Positions 13,601 to 23,342 of a DNA stretch of 64,000 bases are shown here, one piece after another. Position 1 is the stretch's first letter. Each line of letters starts with the position of its first letter. Location of the stretch: NCBI GenBank assembly GCA_032358255.1, contig JAULBX010024405.1, forward strand, positions 124,001-188,000, given 5' to 3'. The notes below the pieces were generated by a model. That model had not been told where the DNA came from. It did not search any database and was given only the letters and a program-made list of their open reading frames with translations. Source of the DNA: Heterotrichella gracilis (lineage: Eukaryota > Sar > Xanthophyceae > Tribonematales > Xanthonemataceae). The translations under genes were made by a program, and so were the position numbers.

Positions 13601-15302
13601 TCCCCCTTCCCCCCTTACATACAACCCACCACGCTACCACCCACCCCACCCACCACCACCACCATCACCCCACCACCACCACCCACCTTGCAACTGCAGC
13701 TGATCGACCCGCGCCACCACCCACTCCCGCACCTCCAGGAACACAGGCTGCCACGTCACCTGGTCCCGGATGCCAGGTGGCAGCGCGGGGTGGTTGAGCA
13801 GGGCCGCGATGCGGTGCAGGATGGTGGAGGCGTTGACCACATCCAGCGACTCGGAGCAGGTGGCCCACAGGAGAGAATAGTGGTCAAGCGCTTGTTGCAA
13901 CTGCGGGCAGAAGGAAAAGGGAGTTTTTTGGGAGATCCTTTGGGGCTGAGCAATATTGTTTGGGTTTGTGAGGCAATTAGAGGGTACTGGGGAGGGTTTT
14001 GGGTAGGGTGGTGGTTGCGTTGACCACCTCCAGCAACTCGGAGCAGGTGGTCCAGGAGGAGAGAGTAGTGGTCAAGCGCTTGCTGCAGCTGTGGGGACAA
14101 AGGGATGTTTTTTTGGGATTGAGGACAGCTGGTTTGGGATTGTGAGGCAAGGGGGGCGAGGGTTTTGGGGAGGGTTTTGGGTAGGATGGTGGATGCGTCG
14201 ACCACATCCAGCATCTCCAGAGCAAGTGGCCCACGGGAAGGAGTTGCGGTTTTGGGGTGGCAGGGCTGCGCCAGGAGCCGATCTGCCACATTGGCCATGT
14301 GCACTACCGCCACAAGTGCTGGGTTCAGCACATTTGTTGACTTCTAGTCAGGATGCACCCCCATGTCCACCCCCCCACCTGCAGCTTGAAGTTCTCTGAG
14401 TTGCCCACATCGACCGCTGTGTGTGGATCTGAGAGCTGCGCCAGGAGCCGATCCGCCACGTTGGCGATGTGCACCGAGGTCTGTTTCACTGAGGAGAACC
14501 GAAACCTGAACCTCTGCTTGGCGGTCGGGGGCGCCACCGATATCGCCAGCAAATCTCTGTGGTAAAAAAAAGAAATTAGAAGGTAATTGACAGGGATTTG
14601 TCTCAGGAGTGTACTGTACTGTAGAGGGTGACCCTTCTGTTTGGTGGAAATTCCGAAGCGCGCCATTTGAATGCAACATGCTGTGTGTCACAACCAGGTG
14701 TGCCAAATATATGACGTGCATTTGAAGGCAGCCATGCTGCTTAAAAGCTGGAATGCAAAAACAAATGCATACCTGCTTGCGTATGGACAACCGCGCTAGC
14801 GCCTCTGCCACCATTGCTGCCCCTGCCCTTACCTAGGGGAGGCATTGATGCGCTTGTACAGGGGGAGGTGGATTGAGCGCCGCCGCTCAGCCCCGGTGGC
14901 TGCGGCAAGCTTCCGTCGATTCAACCTCTCCTGTTCCCTGGCAGCAGCTCGCTCTGCCTGGTGGTGGCGCCGCTGGCTGGTGGCCGCGGTTTCGAGGCGC
15001 GCGAAGGGAGGGTACTGGGTGGGTGGTGGGGGAGGCGGTGGTGGTGGTGGTGGTGCTGTCTCCGGGAGGGAGTAGTATGTGGTGATGTGCCAGGGGCGGA
15101 GGCTGTGCTTCTGCGGACAGGAGGCGGCGGTGGTGGTGTGGTGGTGGTGGTGTGGTGGTGGTGGTGGGGCGGGAATGGGTCTGGGTGAGTGTGTGTGTGT
15201 GTGTGGTAGGTTGTGTGGTTGGTGGAGATGTCTGTCACAAAAACATTGTGGGTGCTTGTTGTGCACTGGCTTGGCAGTTGTGCTGGTGTGCTGCAACACC
15301 AT
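7683..15302 (-). CDS. RAP-domain RNA-binding protein, probably organellar, with OPR-like helical repeats
   Basis: RAP proteins act in plastid or mitochondrial RNA processing and translation. Fifteen minus-strand exons were traced: 15302?-14833, 14556-14379, 13900-13687, 13145-12970, 12315-12238, 11987-11850, 11537-11346, 10886-10782, 10325-10096, 9626-9492, 9348-9264, 9017-8955, 8806-8729, 8337-8215 and 7991-7683. All phases agree, giving about 857 residues. The C-terminus has the RAP signature (IAIEADGPLHY ... RDRLIRGSGWLLVSVPFYEW). The middle has repeated motifs of the type N-LxWxL-xxx (FMWTLGNAGLEL, NVIWSVARMF, LVLWSCAAVYYPIP, MTLWSLAVF), like octotricopeptide repeats; this is inference. 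The first exon is uncertain: it is His/Pro-rich low complexity and further 5' exons may lie at about 15650-16031. At least nine introns or flanks contain exon-edge copies. Confidence 0.8.
9878..10125 (-). repeat. Triple copy of the exon 9 donor edge of the RAP gene
   Basis: The edge CCTCATGTTAGCAAACGACA (plus-strand reading) of exon 9 at about 10095 recurs, slightly diverged, at about 9878 and 10012. Each copy is joined to CCCTAAAC-type heptamers. The two outer copies lie in the intron downstream of the true exon. Confidence 0.7.
11027..11095 (-). repeat. Exon 8 echo of the RAP gene
   Basis: A diverged copy of the 5' part of exon 8 (10825-10890). It shares GTTGAGCTCCGAGCAGT and GGCAGCACGAGCAAGGCGCT and lies upstream, in the intron, in the gene's sense. 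Confidence 0.7.
11648..11735 (-). repeat. Exon 7 echo of the RAP gene
   Basis: Copy of the 5' part of exon 7 (11458-11545), still encoding GMMWRLTELPVDSK. It lies in the preceding intron and retains an acceptor-like edge. Confidence 0.75.
12391..12431 (-). repeat. Exon 5 echo of the RAP gene
   Basis: Copies the acceptor edge of exon 5 (12284-12323), encoding ALSNMPPVDE, and lies upstream in gene sense. Confidence 0.7.
12480..12712 (-). mobile_element. 5'-truncated LINE fragment (copy 2)
   Basis: Near-identical to copy 1 at 4434-4655 and in the same sense as its host, the RAP gene, in the intron between exons 4 and 5. The 3' tail, read on the minus strand, is a short TAAC tandem repeat (about 12474-12487). 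It encodes the same RT tail (DDRLPK, GKPRATWADLL, GINRWFKQCQ). Confidence 0.75.
12812..12895 (-). repeat. Exon 4 donor-edge echo of the RAP gene
   Basis: Diverged copy of the 3' half of exon 4 (12970-13055), encoding GVDPPNCDTTIMVLQ, in the downstream intron. A second echo at about 13282-13335 copies the acceptor edge of the same exon, so exon 4 is flanked by echoes on both sides. Confidence 0.75.
14011..14304 (-). repeat. Echoes of RAP exons 3 and 2
   Basis: About 14011-14097 and 14184-14238 copy the acceptor side of exon 3 (13818-13905). About 14267-14304 copies an inner part of exon 2 (14437-14474). All lie in the intron between these two exons and preserve coding-like text with frame damage. 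Confidence 0.75.
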
Positions 15303-16492
15303 CTAGTGCTGGTGGTGGCGTGGAGGGATTTGGGCAGGGCGTGGTGTGCGGTGGGTTTGCCAGGCAGCAGCCTTGCATATTCCAGCCAGGCTGTGCTGGA
15401 TGGATGCACACAGTGGGCACTGGAGTGTGCCGGGTTGCTGTCCAGTGTAGGGTTGGTGCTGGTGGGTGTTGGTGGGTGCAAAGCATGCCCAATGGGTTTG
15501 AGGTACTGGGCTCAGAAGTACTGAAGACATGTAAAAAATAGGGTACATGCTTATAGGTGGGTAGTTTGAGACTACGCGGCAAAGTACCCACTGAAGCAGC
15601 CTATTCAAGTGTACCCTGGTGGCTGTGCATATGCATGCATGCATGCACCTGGCGTTGTACCTTTGGGTCTTGCGTGCTGTCAGAAGGCTGGACCTGTTGC
15701 TTGCCACCCTGTATGTCTGACTTGTTTTCTTCAGGAGCACTGGCGGTCGCGCTGGCAGCTGTTGCCGACAAAGCCCTGCATAGGGTGTTGTGAAGCAGGC
15801 TAGAGCGACGTGTGGCGTATTCCACACCTGAGGGAACCCCACCACCACGCAGGACGATGCAAGCACATAGTGCTACTTTTAATGCTATCTAGGTTGCTCC
15901 CCTGTGGTATCCTGCCTCGCCGTTTGCGTATCACTTACCTGGAGGCGAGTCCGTGCGACCCTCCTAGCGTCGGTGCGTCGCCCACGAGCGCTTTGGCCGC
16001 ATGGCACAAGGAACGCCTCCACATCAAGCATGCATCAGACTGCCACCGCTCCTTCCACTGCCATTGCAGGCACGGTGTGCAGCGCGGTGTGGGCGAGAAT
16101 TCGCAACTATTGGCACAGCTAATGCAACTGCATGCATGTATATTTTTGGGGGATGGGACAAGGGGGGACACGGCCAGTAGGTACCTCAAATGGATGGGCC
16201 AACTGGGTGCCCACCTGGGTGATATATCTAAACTGCAGTAGCTAGACACCCTAATGAGCATGCTAGACTAGCCAATGCTTGGAAAGCTTATATTTTCAGT
16301 GTCACGGGGGAGTCAAAGCTTGAAAAAGCATATACAAATGAATGCGAGGAGGAAGCATTACCCTCCCGACGTGACTTGTGTTATGCGTCCATCGCCGCAC
16401 AAAAGAGGCTGGGGCGAAAACAATAAGAAGGGCGCTGTAAGCGTGCCCATCCCTCTTCGATTGTTGCCGCCTGACACCTGCGGTTCGTCGCC
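15303..16492. promoter_or_regulatory. Divergent region between the RAP and eL19 genes
   Basis: Probably holds both promoters and possibly 5' exons of the RAP gene. Two minus-strand candidates are 16031-15939 (starts ATG, ends at a perfect GTAAGT donor) and about 15776-15656 (basic, Arg/Lys/Gln-rich), but their phases do not join cleanly. The eL19 leader has a pyrimidine run (CCCATCCCTCTTC) at about 16446-16458, a possible TOP-like tract. Confidence 0.35.
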
Positions 16493-19390
16493 ATGGTGTC
16501 GCTGAAGCTGCAGAAGCGGCTTGCCGCTTCTGTGCTGGGATGCGGGCTGCGCAAAGTGTGGCTCGACCCCAATGAAGTGAACGAAATCTCCATGGCAAAC
16601 TCTCGTACGTACAGGGCGCCGCCCTGGTTTGGGTGGCCAGCTGGGCTCGTATGCATATGCAACGGCTGCATGTGGCAGAGCATGTGCGGTTTATGGAGCC
16701 TGGTGCCCTACGCTGGTCTGCTCTCCCTTCCCATGGAGGGTGGCGGCCAATTTGCACTCAGGCTGGGTCTAGCCCAGATGCAGCATGCTGTATGACATTT
16801 GTATTTTGCTGTGGCACTTTGCGTCCTGCTTGCATAGTAGACGCACTCCATTTCGCATCATAAGCAGCTGCCCAACGGCTGGCGTGTTTTTCTGCCCATG
16901 TGCACATCCATGGGGGGTCTGCACATCCCTTGGGGTTGTCTTGCGTGTGCTCCCGTGCAGTGCATCTCCCACCCATCCAACCTCTATCGGCCCCTCCTCG
17001 TGCTACGTCCACACACTGACCCTCGTGCTTGGGATGTCTGCCTGCAGGCCAAAACATCAGGAAGCTGGTGAAGGATGGGTTTGTTATCAAGAAGCCCCAG
17101 GTCATCCACTCCAGGGACAGGGCAAGGAGGTCACAGGAGGCAAAGGCCAAGGGTCGCCACAGTGGCTACGGTACGTATCTCGATAGCCAGGCTGCTCAGT
17201 GTACAGTTGTGGGCAATTACTTGGATGTCACATCTGGGGAAAACATGTGGCCACAGCGGCATGGTATACGGAACACAAGTGTTGTTCCCGTTGTGTGCCA
17301 AGGGGTGGTTACAGGGGCTACAGTGGGTTATGGCTGCAAAGGAAACAGTGTGGCAGGGGGTTTATTTGCCTGTGGCAGGTCATGCACACCCGCACTGCGT
17401 GTGCATAGATCACCAAACGCATTGTTTCCAGAGACAAATGGGGGCCAGCTCGTGGCAGGGGTTGGGTTGAAACTGCTTGGGTGGAATAGTTTGGGAGTAA
17501 GCTATAGTTGGTGGGCATATTAGCGGGCTGCGCAACAGCAATAAGGAAGAAGTTGTGAGGTGTAGATGGATATTTGGGTAGTTACGTGCACTCCAGCGGC
17601 GCAGTCGCACACCTTAGGGAGCAGCAGCTGAACGTGCCTGGGCTCTTGGACCGGGGCGTCGCATTCCCAGGTCTCCATACCTGGCTGCCATGCACTGCAA
17701 TTGACCCTACTTGTGTCAGGACCAAAGTGGTCGGCGCCGCATGTGCAAGGCCATCTGCTTAAACGGTTGAACTTACTGAAACGCACTGTTCATACTTTCA
17801 ACCAGTTGCTGCTTTGCTGCCTTTCTCAGTCTGTGCTGCCATGGGAGCAGTTCCAGCAAACCAAACATCTGCCATGTGATGCCGTACCCTATTCGCTTAA
17901 CCGCTGTATATGTGCCCCTCCCCAGGTAAGCGCCGCGGAACCCGCGAGGCCCGCCTGCCCACCAAGATCCTGTGGATGCGGCGCCTGCGCGTGCTGAGGA
18001 GGCTCCTGAGGAAGTACAGGGACTCCAAGAAGATCGACAAGCACCTGTACCACGAGCTGTACATGAAGGTGGGTGGGGAGGGAGTGCCAAGGGGGGGTAT
18101 CAAATCAGGGGGTGGGGAGGGGGGTTACTATGTAGCACCTGTACCAGGAGCTGTACATGGAGGTGGGTGGGGAGGGAGTGTACAGGGGAAATGTCAAAAC
18201 AGAGACCTGTGCGGTGGCAGCCCAGGCATTGTGAAAGAACTGTTGCGGCAGATGTGTAGCACACGTAGTACGAGCTGTACACGGAGGTGGTTGGGGAGGG
18301 GGGGTGAAGCGGGGGGATGTCTACACACTGCATACCCAGCAACTGCCCAGGTGTTACGGTGCGGGTAATGTGTACCAGTGGTACCACGCGAGCAATGTGC
18401 AGTTCCAAAGGTTTGTGTTCACAGACAGATGGTGTCAAGCAATACTGTGCTATGAAATGCATGTGTTGGGGTTGGGTGCGTGGACAGGCCAAGGGCTGTT
18501 TAAGGGTTACATGGTTAAATGACCCTGAAAGCGTGCGGCTTGGTTGTGCGGAAGTGCCACTCTTCAGGGTTTAGGGTTTGAGCCCGATAGGGACTGGACA
18601 CGTGATCGACCCCTTGGTTTGACCCCTTGGTAGCGGCAACACTGACGGCGTGGTTGTGTGTGTTTCAGGTGAAGGGTAACGTGTACAAGAACAAGCGTGT
18701 GCTGATGGAGGCCATCCACAAGCAGAAGGCCGAGAAGATCCGCGAGAAGGCAATCTCCGACCAGTTTGAGGCCCGCCGCGCCAAGAACAAGCAGACCCGC
18801 GAGCGCAAGCACAAGGCCCGCGAGGAGCGCTTGGCCCAGGTGCGCAAACCCTAGACCCTAATTCTTAAAACCCTAAACCCTTGGTTGCGTATACCCAATA
18901 GGGCAGCAAGGCCAAAGGGTGGGTTATTTGGTCTGTGTTGCAGCAGCACAGCAGGGTCAGCTGTTACCCTTATGAACAGGGGAGCCTTGGTCATGTTCAT
19001 GAGCAGTGGCAAAATACAGTGGGATTCTGCTTTTTGTGGAGCAGTTTGCATGCGCATTGGATCAACTGCTTCAGGGGCGGAAGGGAGCCTGCACACAGTG
19101 ATGCACCAGCACCAGAAAACCATGTAGTAAACTAGTGCTCTCTGGCTGTTGTGGTTCAATGTTTGTTGGTGGGCGTGAGCTTTTGGTAAGATTGAGGCTG
19201 CATTTAATGGCATACAGCCAGAAAGAATAAGCGCATACATTTACGTCGTGTGGGTGCTGCACATATTTTACTGGTATGGGTGCTATGGCTTGTCCTGATG
19301 CTAATCATTGGTGCACAATTACTGCAGGGCCTGCACGCCACTGAGACCAAGCCAGCGGCACCAGCAGCACCAGCACCCGCCAAGAAGTAA
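16493..19390 (+). CDS. RPL19: 60S ribosomal protein eL19
   Basis: Large-subunit cytosolic ribosomal protein. Five exons: 16493-16604, 17048-17170, 17926-18068, 18669-18839 and 19328-19390; phases agree and the product is 203 residues, the usual size. Hallmark eL19 segments are all present: [83 protein letters not shown]. The C-terminal helix is Lys/Arg/Glu-rich and ends in a short Ala/Pro tail. The start has a good context (GCCATGG). Intron 2 holds a LINE fragment and intron 3 holds three successive copies of the exon 3 donor edge. Confidence 0.97.
17715..17785 (+). mobile_element. Decayed LINE 3' fragment (copy 3)
   Basis: Shares GGCGCCGCATGTGCAAGGC and the preceding GGACCAAAGTG with the copy at 59937-60025, and is clearly related to copies 1 and 2. 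Older and shorter. It lies in intron 2 of eL19 in sense orientation. Confidence 0.5.
18040..18300 (+). repeat. Threefold exon-edge repeat in eL19 intron 3
   Basis: The last 25-30 bp of exon 3 and the start of intron 3 (GAGCTGTACATGAAGGTGGG) recur at about 18136-18180 and 18258-18298 with some changes. The spacing is about 110-120 bp. Each copy keeps a GTGGGT- or GTGGTT-type donor. Confidence 0.8.
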
Positions 19391-20264
19391 GCTCTTGTCT
19401 CGAGAGTCTGAGCGGAGTTTTGGAACAGTTGTTCGCTGTGCTGGCAAGGCTAGGCTGATGTTGTGACAAGCCCCGGTTGGCTTGGTGTCCCTTGTACTTT
19501 GCATAGAGCTCTGCTAGGCAGTCAGCCGCACGGCACGTTTGTACAACGTGGGTTCTGTAACAACGTCATCTTCACAACTGTGGCACATCTCACTGAGTCC
19601 CCGTAAGGTGTTGGTGGCAGCTTGTCGTGTGCAGCTTTGCGCGCTCGCACTGCCAATGCTGTCACTGCAAGTGGCACTGTGCCTGCGTGGGAAACGCCTG
19701 CCATGCATGCATCTGGGCAGTAGAGCGGGCGCCTCAGCATGTTGAAACCTGTGAGTCAGCTGGTCTGCCACCTGGAGTGCCCTTGGAAGTGTAGCTTGCA
19801 ACGGCGAGGGGTGGTGACGCAGTGCTTCCACACGGCATGATTTTTGGCTGGAGGTAGGCAGGGATCCCCACCAAAACGACAGAAAGTGCATTCGAATTTA
19901 AATTTATTGTCTCTGCACAAGCAGTACCCGTACTGCAAACAGAACAACAACCCGAACACTTTTCGGAAAGGATGCATGCGATTCTTCAAAGCTTTCAGAC
20001 TGTAGAGCAGGAGAGGGTTTTGAACGGCGTAACTAAATAAAACAGAAGCACTCCTGCTGGCATACGCTTCATTTATTGAAAACGTATCGTTGGTGCGGAA
20101 CAAAACAAAACGCCGTTGCAGGTTCGCTGTCGCCAATACTCAGTGGGTTTAAGCCACCATGCCTCCGACATGCCCCTTTTTGGGGTGAGCACTTCTTAAT
20201 TCACGTTGGCGGCACTTTCACCCGTTCTCAAGCAAGACTTGCAAGTTGATTCGGCAGCATAGCA
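19391..20264. other. Intergenic region, eL19 to B9D1
   Basis: About 870 bp with the eL19 3' flank and the B9D1 promoter. No gene or named element seen. Confidence 0.4.
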
Positions 20265-21375
20265 ATGGAACAAGGGCCAGACTGTTTCGTGGTGTGCGCC
20301 ACAGGACAGGTTTCACACGCAAAGGTGCGACCGCTTTGGGGCCATGGCATGCCACATTCCAGCAGATGTGGACTTTCAACCCTCACCCTTGGCATCACAC
20401 AAACCTGTTTTATTTGCCCCTTGTTGCAGCTCCCTGGAAGAAACAAAGGGTACTGCAAAATACAGTACAAGTTTGGGGAGGACTGGGAGGTTCTGGAAGG
20501 GTTTGAGGCGGGCATCACACAGATCAGCAGAGGTGAAAGTCTCCTATATTTCTAGATGTACTCCAAAGTAGTGGGTTCCTTTGCAGGTACCCCAGTGTAA
20601 CAACTATTTGTTCACATACTGAGAACTTTGTGTGCTTCCAGGAAATCCTCAAGTGGTCTGGAACTTCCCGTTGGACATCAGCTTCAGAGGAGCCAACCCG
20701 TTTGGTTGGCCGCAGGTTGTGGTGACAGTGTATACTTTTGACGCGCTTGGCAGGGATGTGGTGTACGGGTACGGGTGCGTGCACCTCCCAGTGTTCCCTG
20801 GAAGGTGCGTGCTGCACCATTGCACATGTTGCTTATCACCCACAGCCTGGGCAACAACTGCTTCCCCAAACCCCTTCCCACCCATGTCACCAGGTATGAG
20901 CTTGAAGCAGCACTGTACAGGCCAGTGTCAGTGTCAAGGTGGCAAAATTTCACTTCATGGCTGCGGGGGATGCCGCCTGAGTATGCTGACCCAAAGTTTC
21001 CTGCGTCAGCAGATGGCAGGCATGGTATGTGGCATCAGCGACGGGTTCAGAAGACCACAGTTTTGCTTGTTTGTAACCTCTGGAGGCTGCCTACTGTGGT
21101 GTACCGTAAAGCCCTGCAACACTGACTTTGGCCTTTTGTCTCTGCAGTGACCAGAGTGGTTTCCAAGGGCCAGGTGACCCTGCAGTTCAGTATCACCACA
21201 AAGGTTAGTACCGAACTAAAAGCCAACCACAGTGATGCTGTTCACAAAAGGCAACTGAGACCCTCGGGCGTGGTCCCGGGTGGATAACTGCCATCTATTG
21301 CTGCAGGACATGGACACCTTTGGGTATGAGCTGCCCAGACAGGTTGCACAGCCACTGAACAAGTTCGCGTGCTGA
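20265..21375 (+). CDS. B9D1: B9 domain-containing protein 1 (MKS transition-zone complex)
   Basis: B9D1 works with B9D2 and MKS1 at the ciliary/flagellar transition zone. Six exons: 20265-20324, 20430-20532, 20642-20804, 20894-21024, 21148-21203 and 21307-21375; phases agree and the product is 193 residues, close to the human protein. Family landmarks appear in order: VVCATGQV near the N-terminus, [88 protein letters not shown] and DTFGYELP. The B9 (C2-like) domain therefore spans almost the whole protein. Its presence implies that some life stage has a flagellum. Confidence 0.93.
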
Positions 21376-23342
21376 GTGTCACCCGCACTGCCTGTTGTGT
21401 GCAACAATGCCCAGTTGGGAAGATGGGATCAGCTTCCAAGAACTTTGGACGCCAGTTGATCAGACACTCCAACTTGAATGCCCAAATCACCAGAGGATAA
21501 AACTAAAGTGGCCCAAGTCAGGCCCAGGACAGGTACCCACTGGAATGGGATGCAAGCGTTCTCTAGCAGCGAGCACTGAGCAACTGCCTTTCTTGCCACT
21601 GACCTAGTCCCAGACACACCAGTAAAGTCACATACAGTATGCTGCAGCTCTTTGCCCAGAGGTGTGGCTGTTTATGGTGAAGCTTGCCACTGTGTAGGTG
21701 GATGCACTGGGTCCATCAGGCACTGGGTCCATGCACTGGGTCCATGGACCATCAGGCTGCATGATGGCATTACGCAGCAAATACACCTGCCTGCAAGTGA
21801 TATCAATAGCAGTCCCATCCAAAGCTTGTAACTACCAGGTACCACATAAAACCCAACATAGGGGTAGGCAGTTGGTGCCAAATGCAGCACAGTAAAAGCT
21901 TGGCTTCACAGCCATTAGAGCCACACCCACACCCATGGCATGGCAAATGCAAGATGCCATCTTTTGCGTTGGATCACACGCCAAACGCGACGTTGAGTTG
22001 AAGAAGGTTGAGCGGGCTGTCTGCCGTTTGAAATTTGAAAGGTTTGTGTGTCACGTTTTGTTGCCTTGTCCTTGTCAGCTACCACACAGTCAGCAGCAAA
22101 TGCCAGCGTGGCCCTGCCCCCAGCAGCATTTTGAAGACCCACTGCGCTGGTTGGTCCGATATGCCCGAGGGCACCGGACAGAAGCTGGCGTCCCTATCCC
22201 TTTGTTATCTCTACAAAGCAGTTTGGTCTCGCGCAAACCTCACAAGTACTTTCTGCTAGCCAAGCGCATCAAGGTCCTTCCCACCCCCGAGATCACCCAC
22301 CCAGCGCGAGCCCAAGGTAAGCATGGGTTGAGGGGTTCGCACGCCGGGACTAACCGCCGTGTCGCATCATGGTCTCGGACTAGTCCATCTCACCCCTTGT
22401 GTGTGTCATCTTTGTGCTTCTTGCGGTCGAGCAACGGCTTGCGCAACCCATAGTTGCAGAGATGTTTCGTTTGCCACCAGCCTCACTAGCTAGCGGGCAG
22501 CTGTAGCCCAGTCAGCAACCCATGACTATCCAACCTTGGTGCTGCCAAGCCACCATTCCTAGCTGCCATCACGCACCTTTTCCTTGTTTTTACGGTGGGT
22601 TTCCTCGCGCAAACGCGTTGCTTGCTGTTTTTGGCCACCCGGCACCGCATGTGCCCGGTTGATGCAGCGGCATTCCGTGCCTGGCCTTTTGTTTCCGAAA
22701 CCAACGGTCGGCACCCGACACCCTCATTACCCAAGATTACTGGTCCGTCGCTGTCTCTCGTGTCCTTTTTCGTTGTAGTGTAACTGCACATGGCTCAGTA
22801 CGGCTCTAGTTTGCACACCACGGTGGATGATGTGGGTGCGGGTGCTTCATGAGCATGTGGGAGGATGTCGGCAAGGATGGTTCAGGTTTCGGTAGCTCGG
22901 CACCACCCTTAGCTGAAAAACCATTAAGCCGTTTCTTTGGGACACCCTGCGCCACGGTCTTTTATCTTCTCGTCTCCTGTCTGGCCTGTTGATGTGGGTC
23001 ATGGGCACCTTTTGGTCCGTTGCGCGCGGAGATGAGTTTACCGGCAGCGCCCTGCCACCTCGAGTGCCCTTACGCGCTGCTCTTGTTTTGCAGTACATTT
23101 TTGCAGCTTGTGCAACATACCCACCGCGCCGGTTACTCTCGATTGTGCCTTGCGAGCTTCAAACCGCCGGAAAGGTGACACGTAAGCACTAGCGGCATGC
23201 GGGCCTCAAACTCCCTCATCTGTCGCCACACACCTTAGGCCACCACCTCAGTTTACAAGAAATATACGGGTTCATTTCCCTTACCCTGATTCCCACCCCA
23301 TGGACCACCACCTGACCTCCCCTCCTCCCTTGTCTCCTGCAG
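21376..23342. other. Long region without a recognised gene
   Basis: Nearly 2 kb. Contains a short GGGTCCATGCACT-type tandem repeat at about 21708-21746. Open frames near 21935-22453 have no recognisable domain. 5' exons of the OEP24-like gene may lie here (for example ending near 23176), but none could be joined with confidence. Confidence 0.35.

Noticed and set aside
14829-15302. His/Pro-rich stretch as a confident N-terminal domain
   Set aside because: Low-complexity CCA/GTG repeats give open frames on both strands; only the Arg/Gln-rich end next to the 14833 donor is kept as likely coding.
21935-22453. 172-codon plus-strand open frame
   Set aside because: No recognisable domain, no matching splice partners and no clear compositional signal; left as unannotated.
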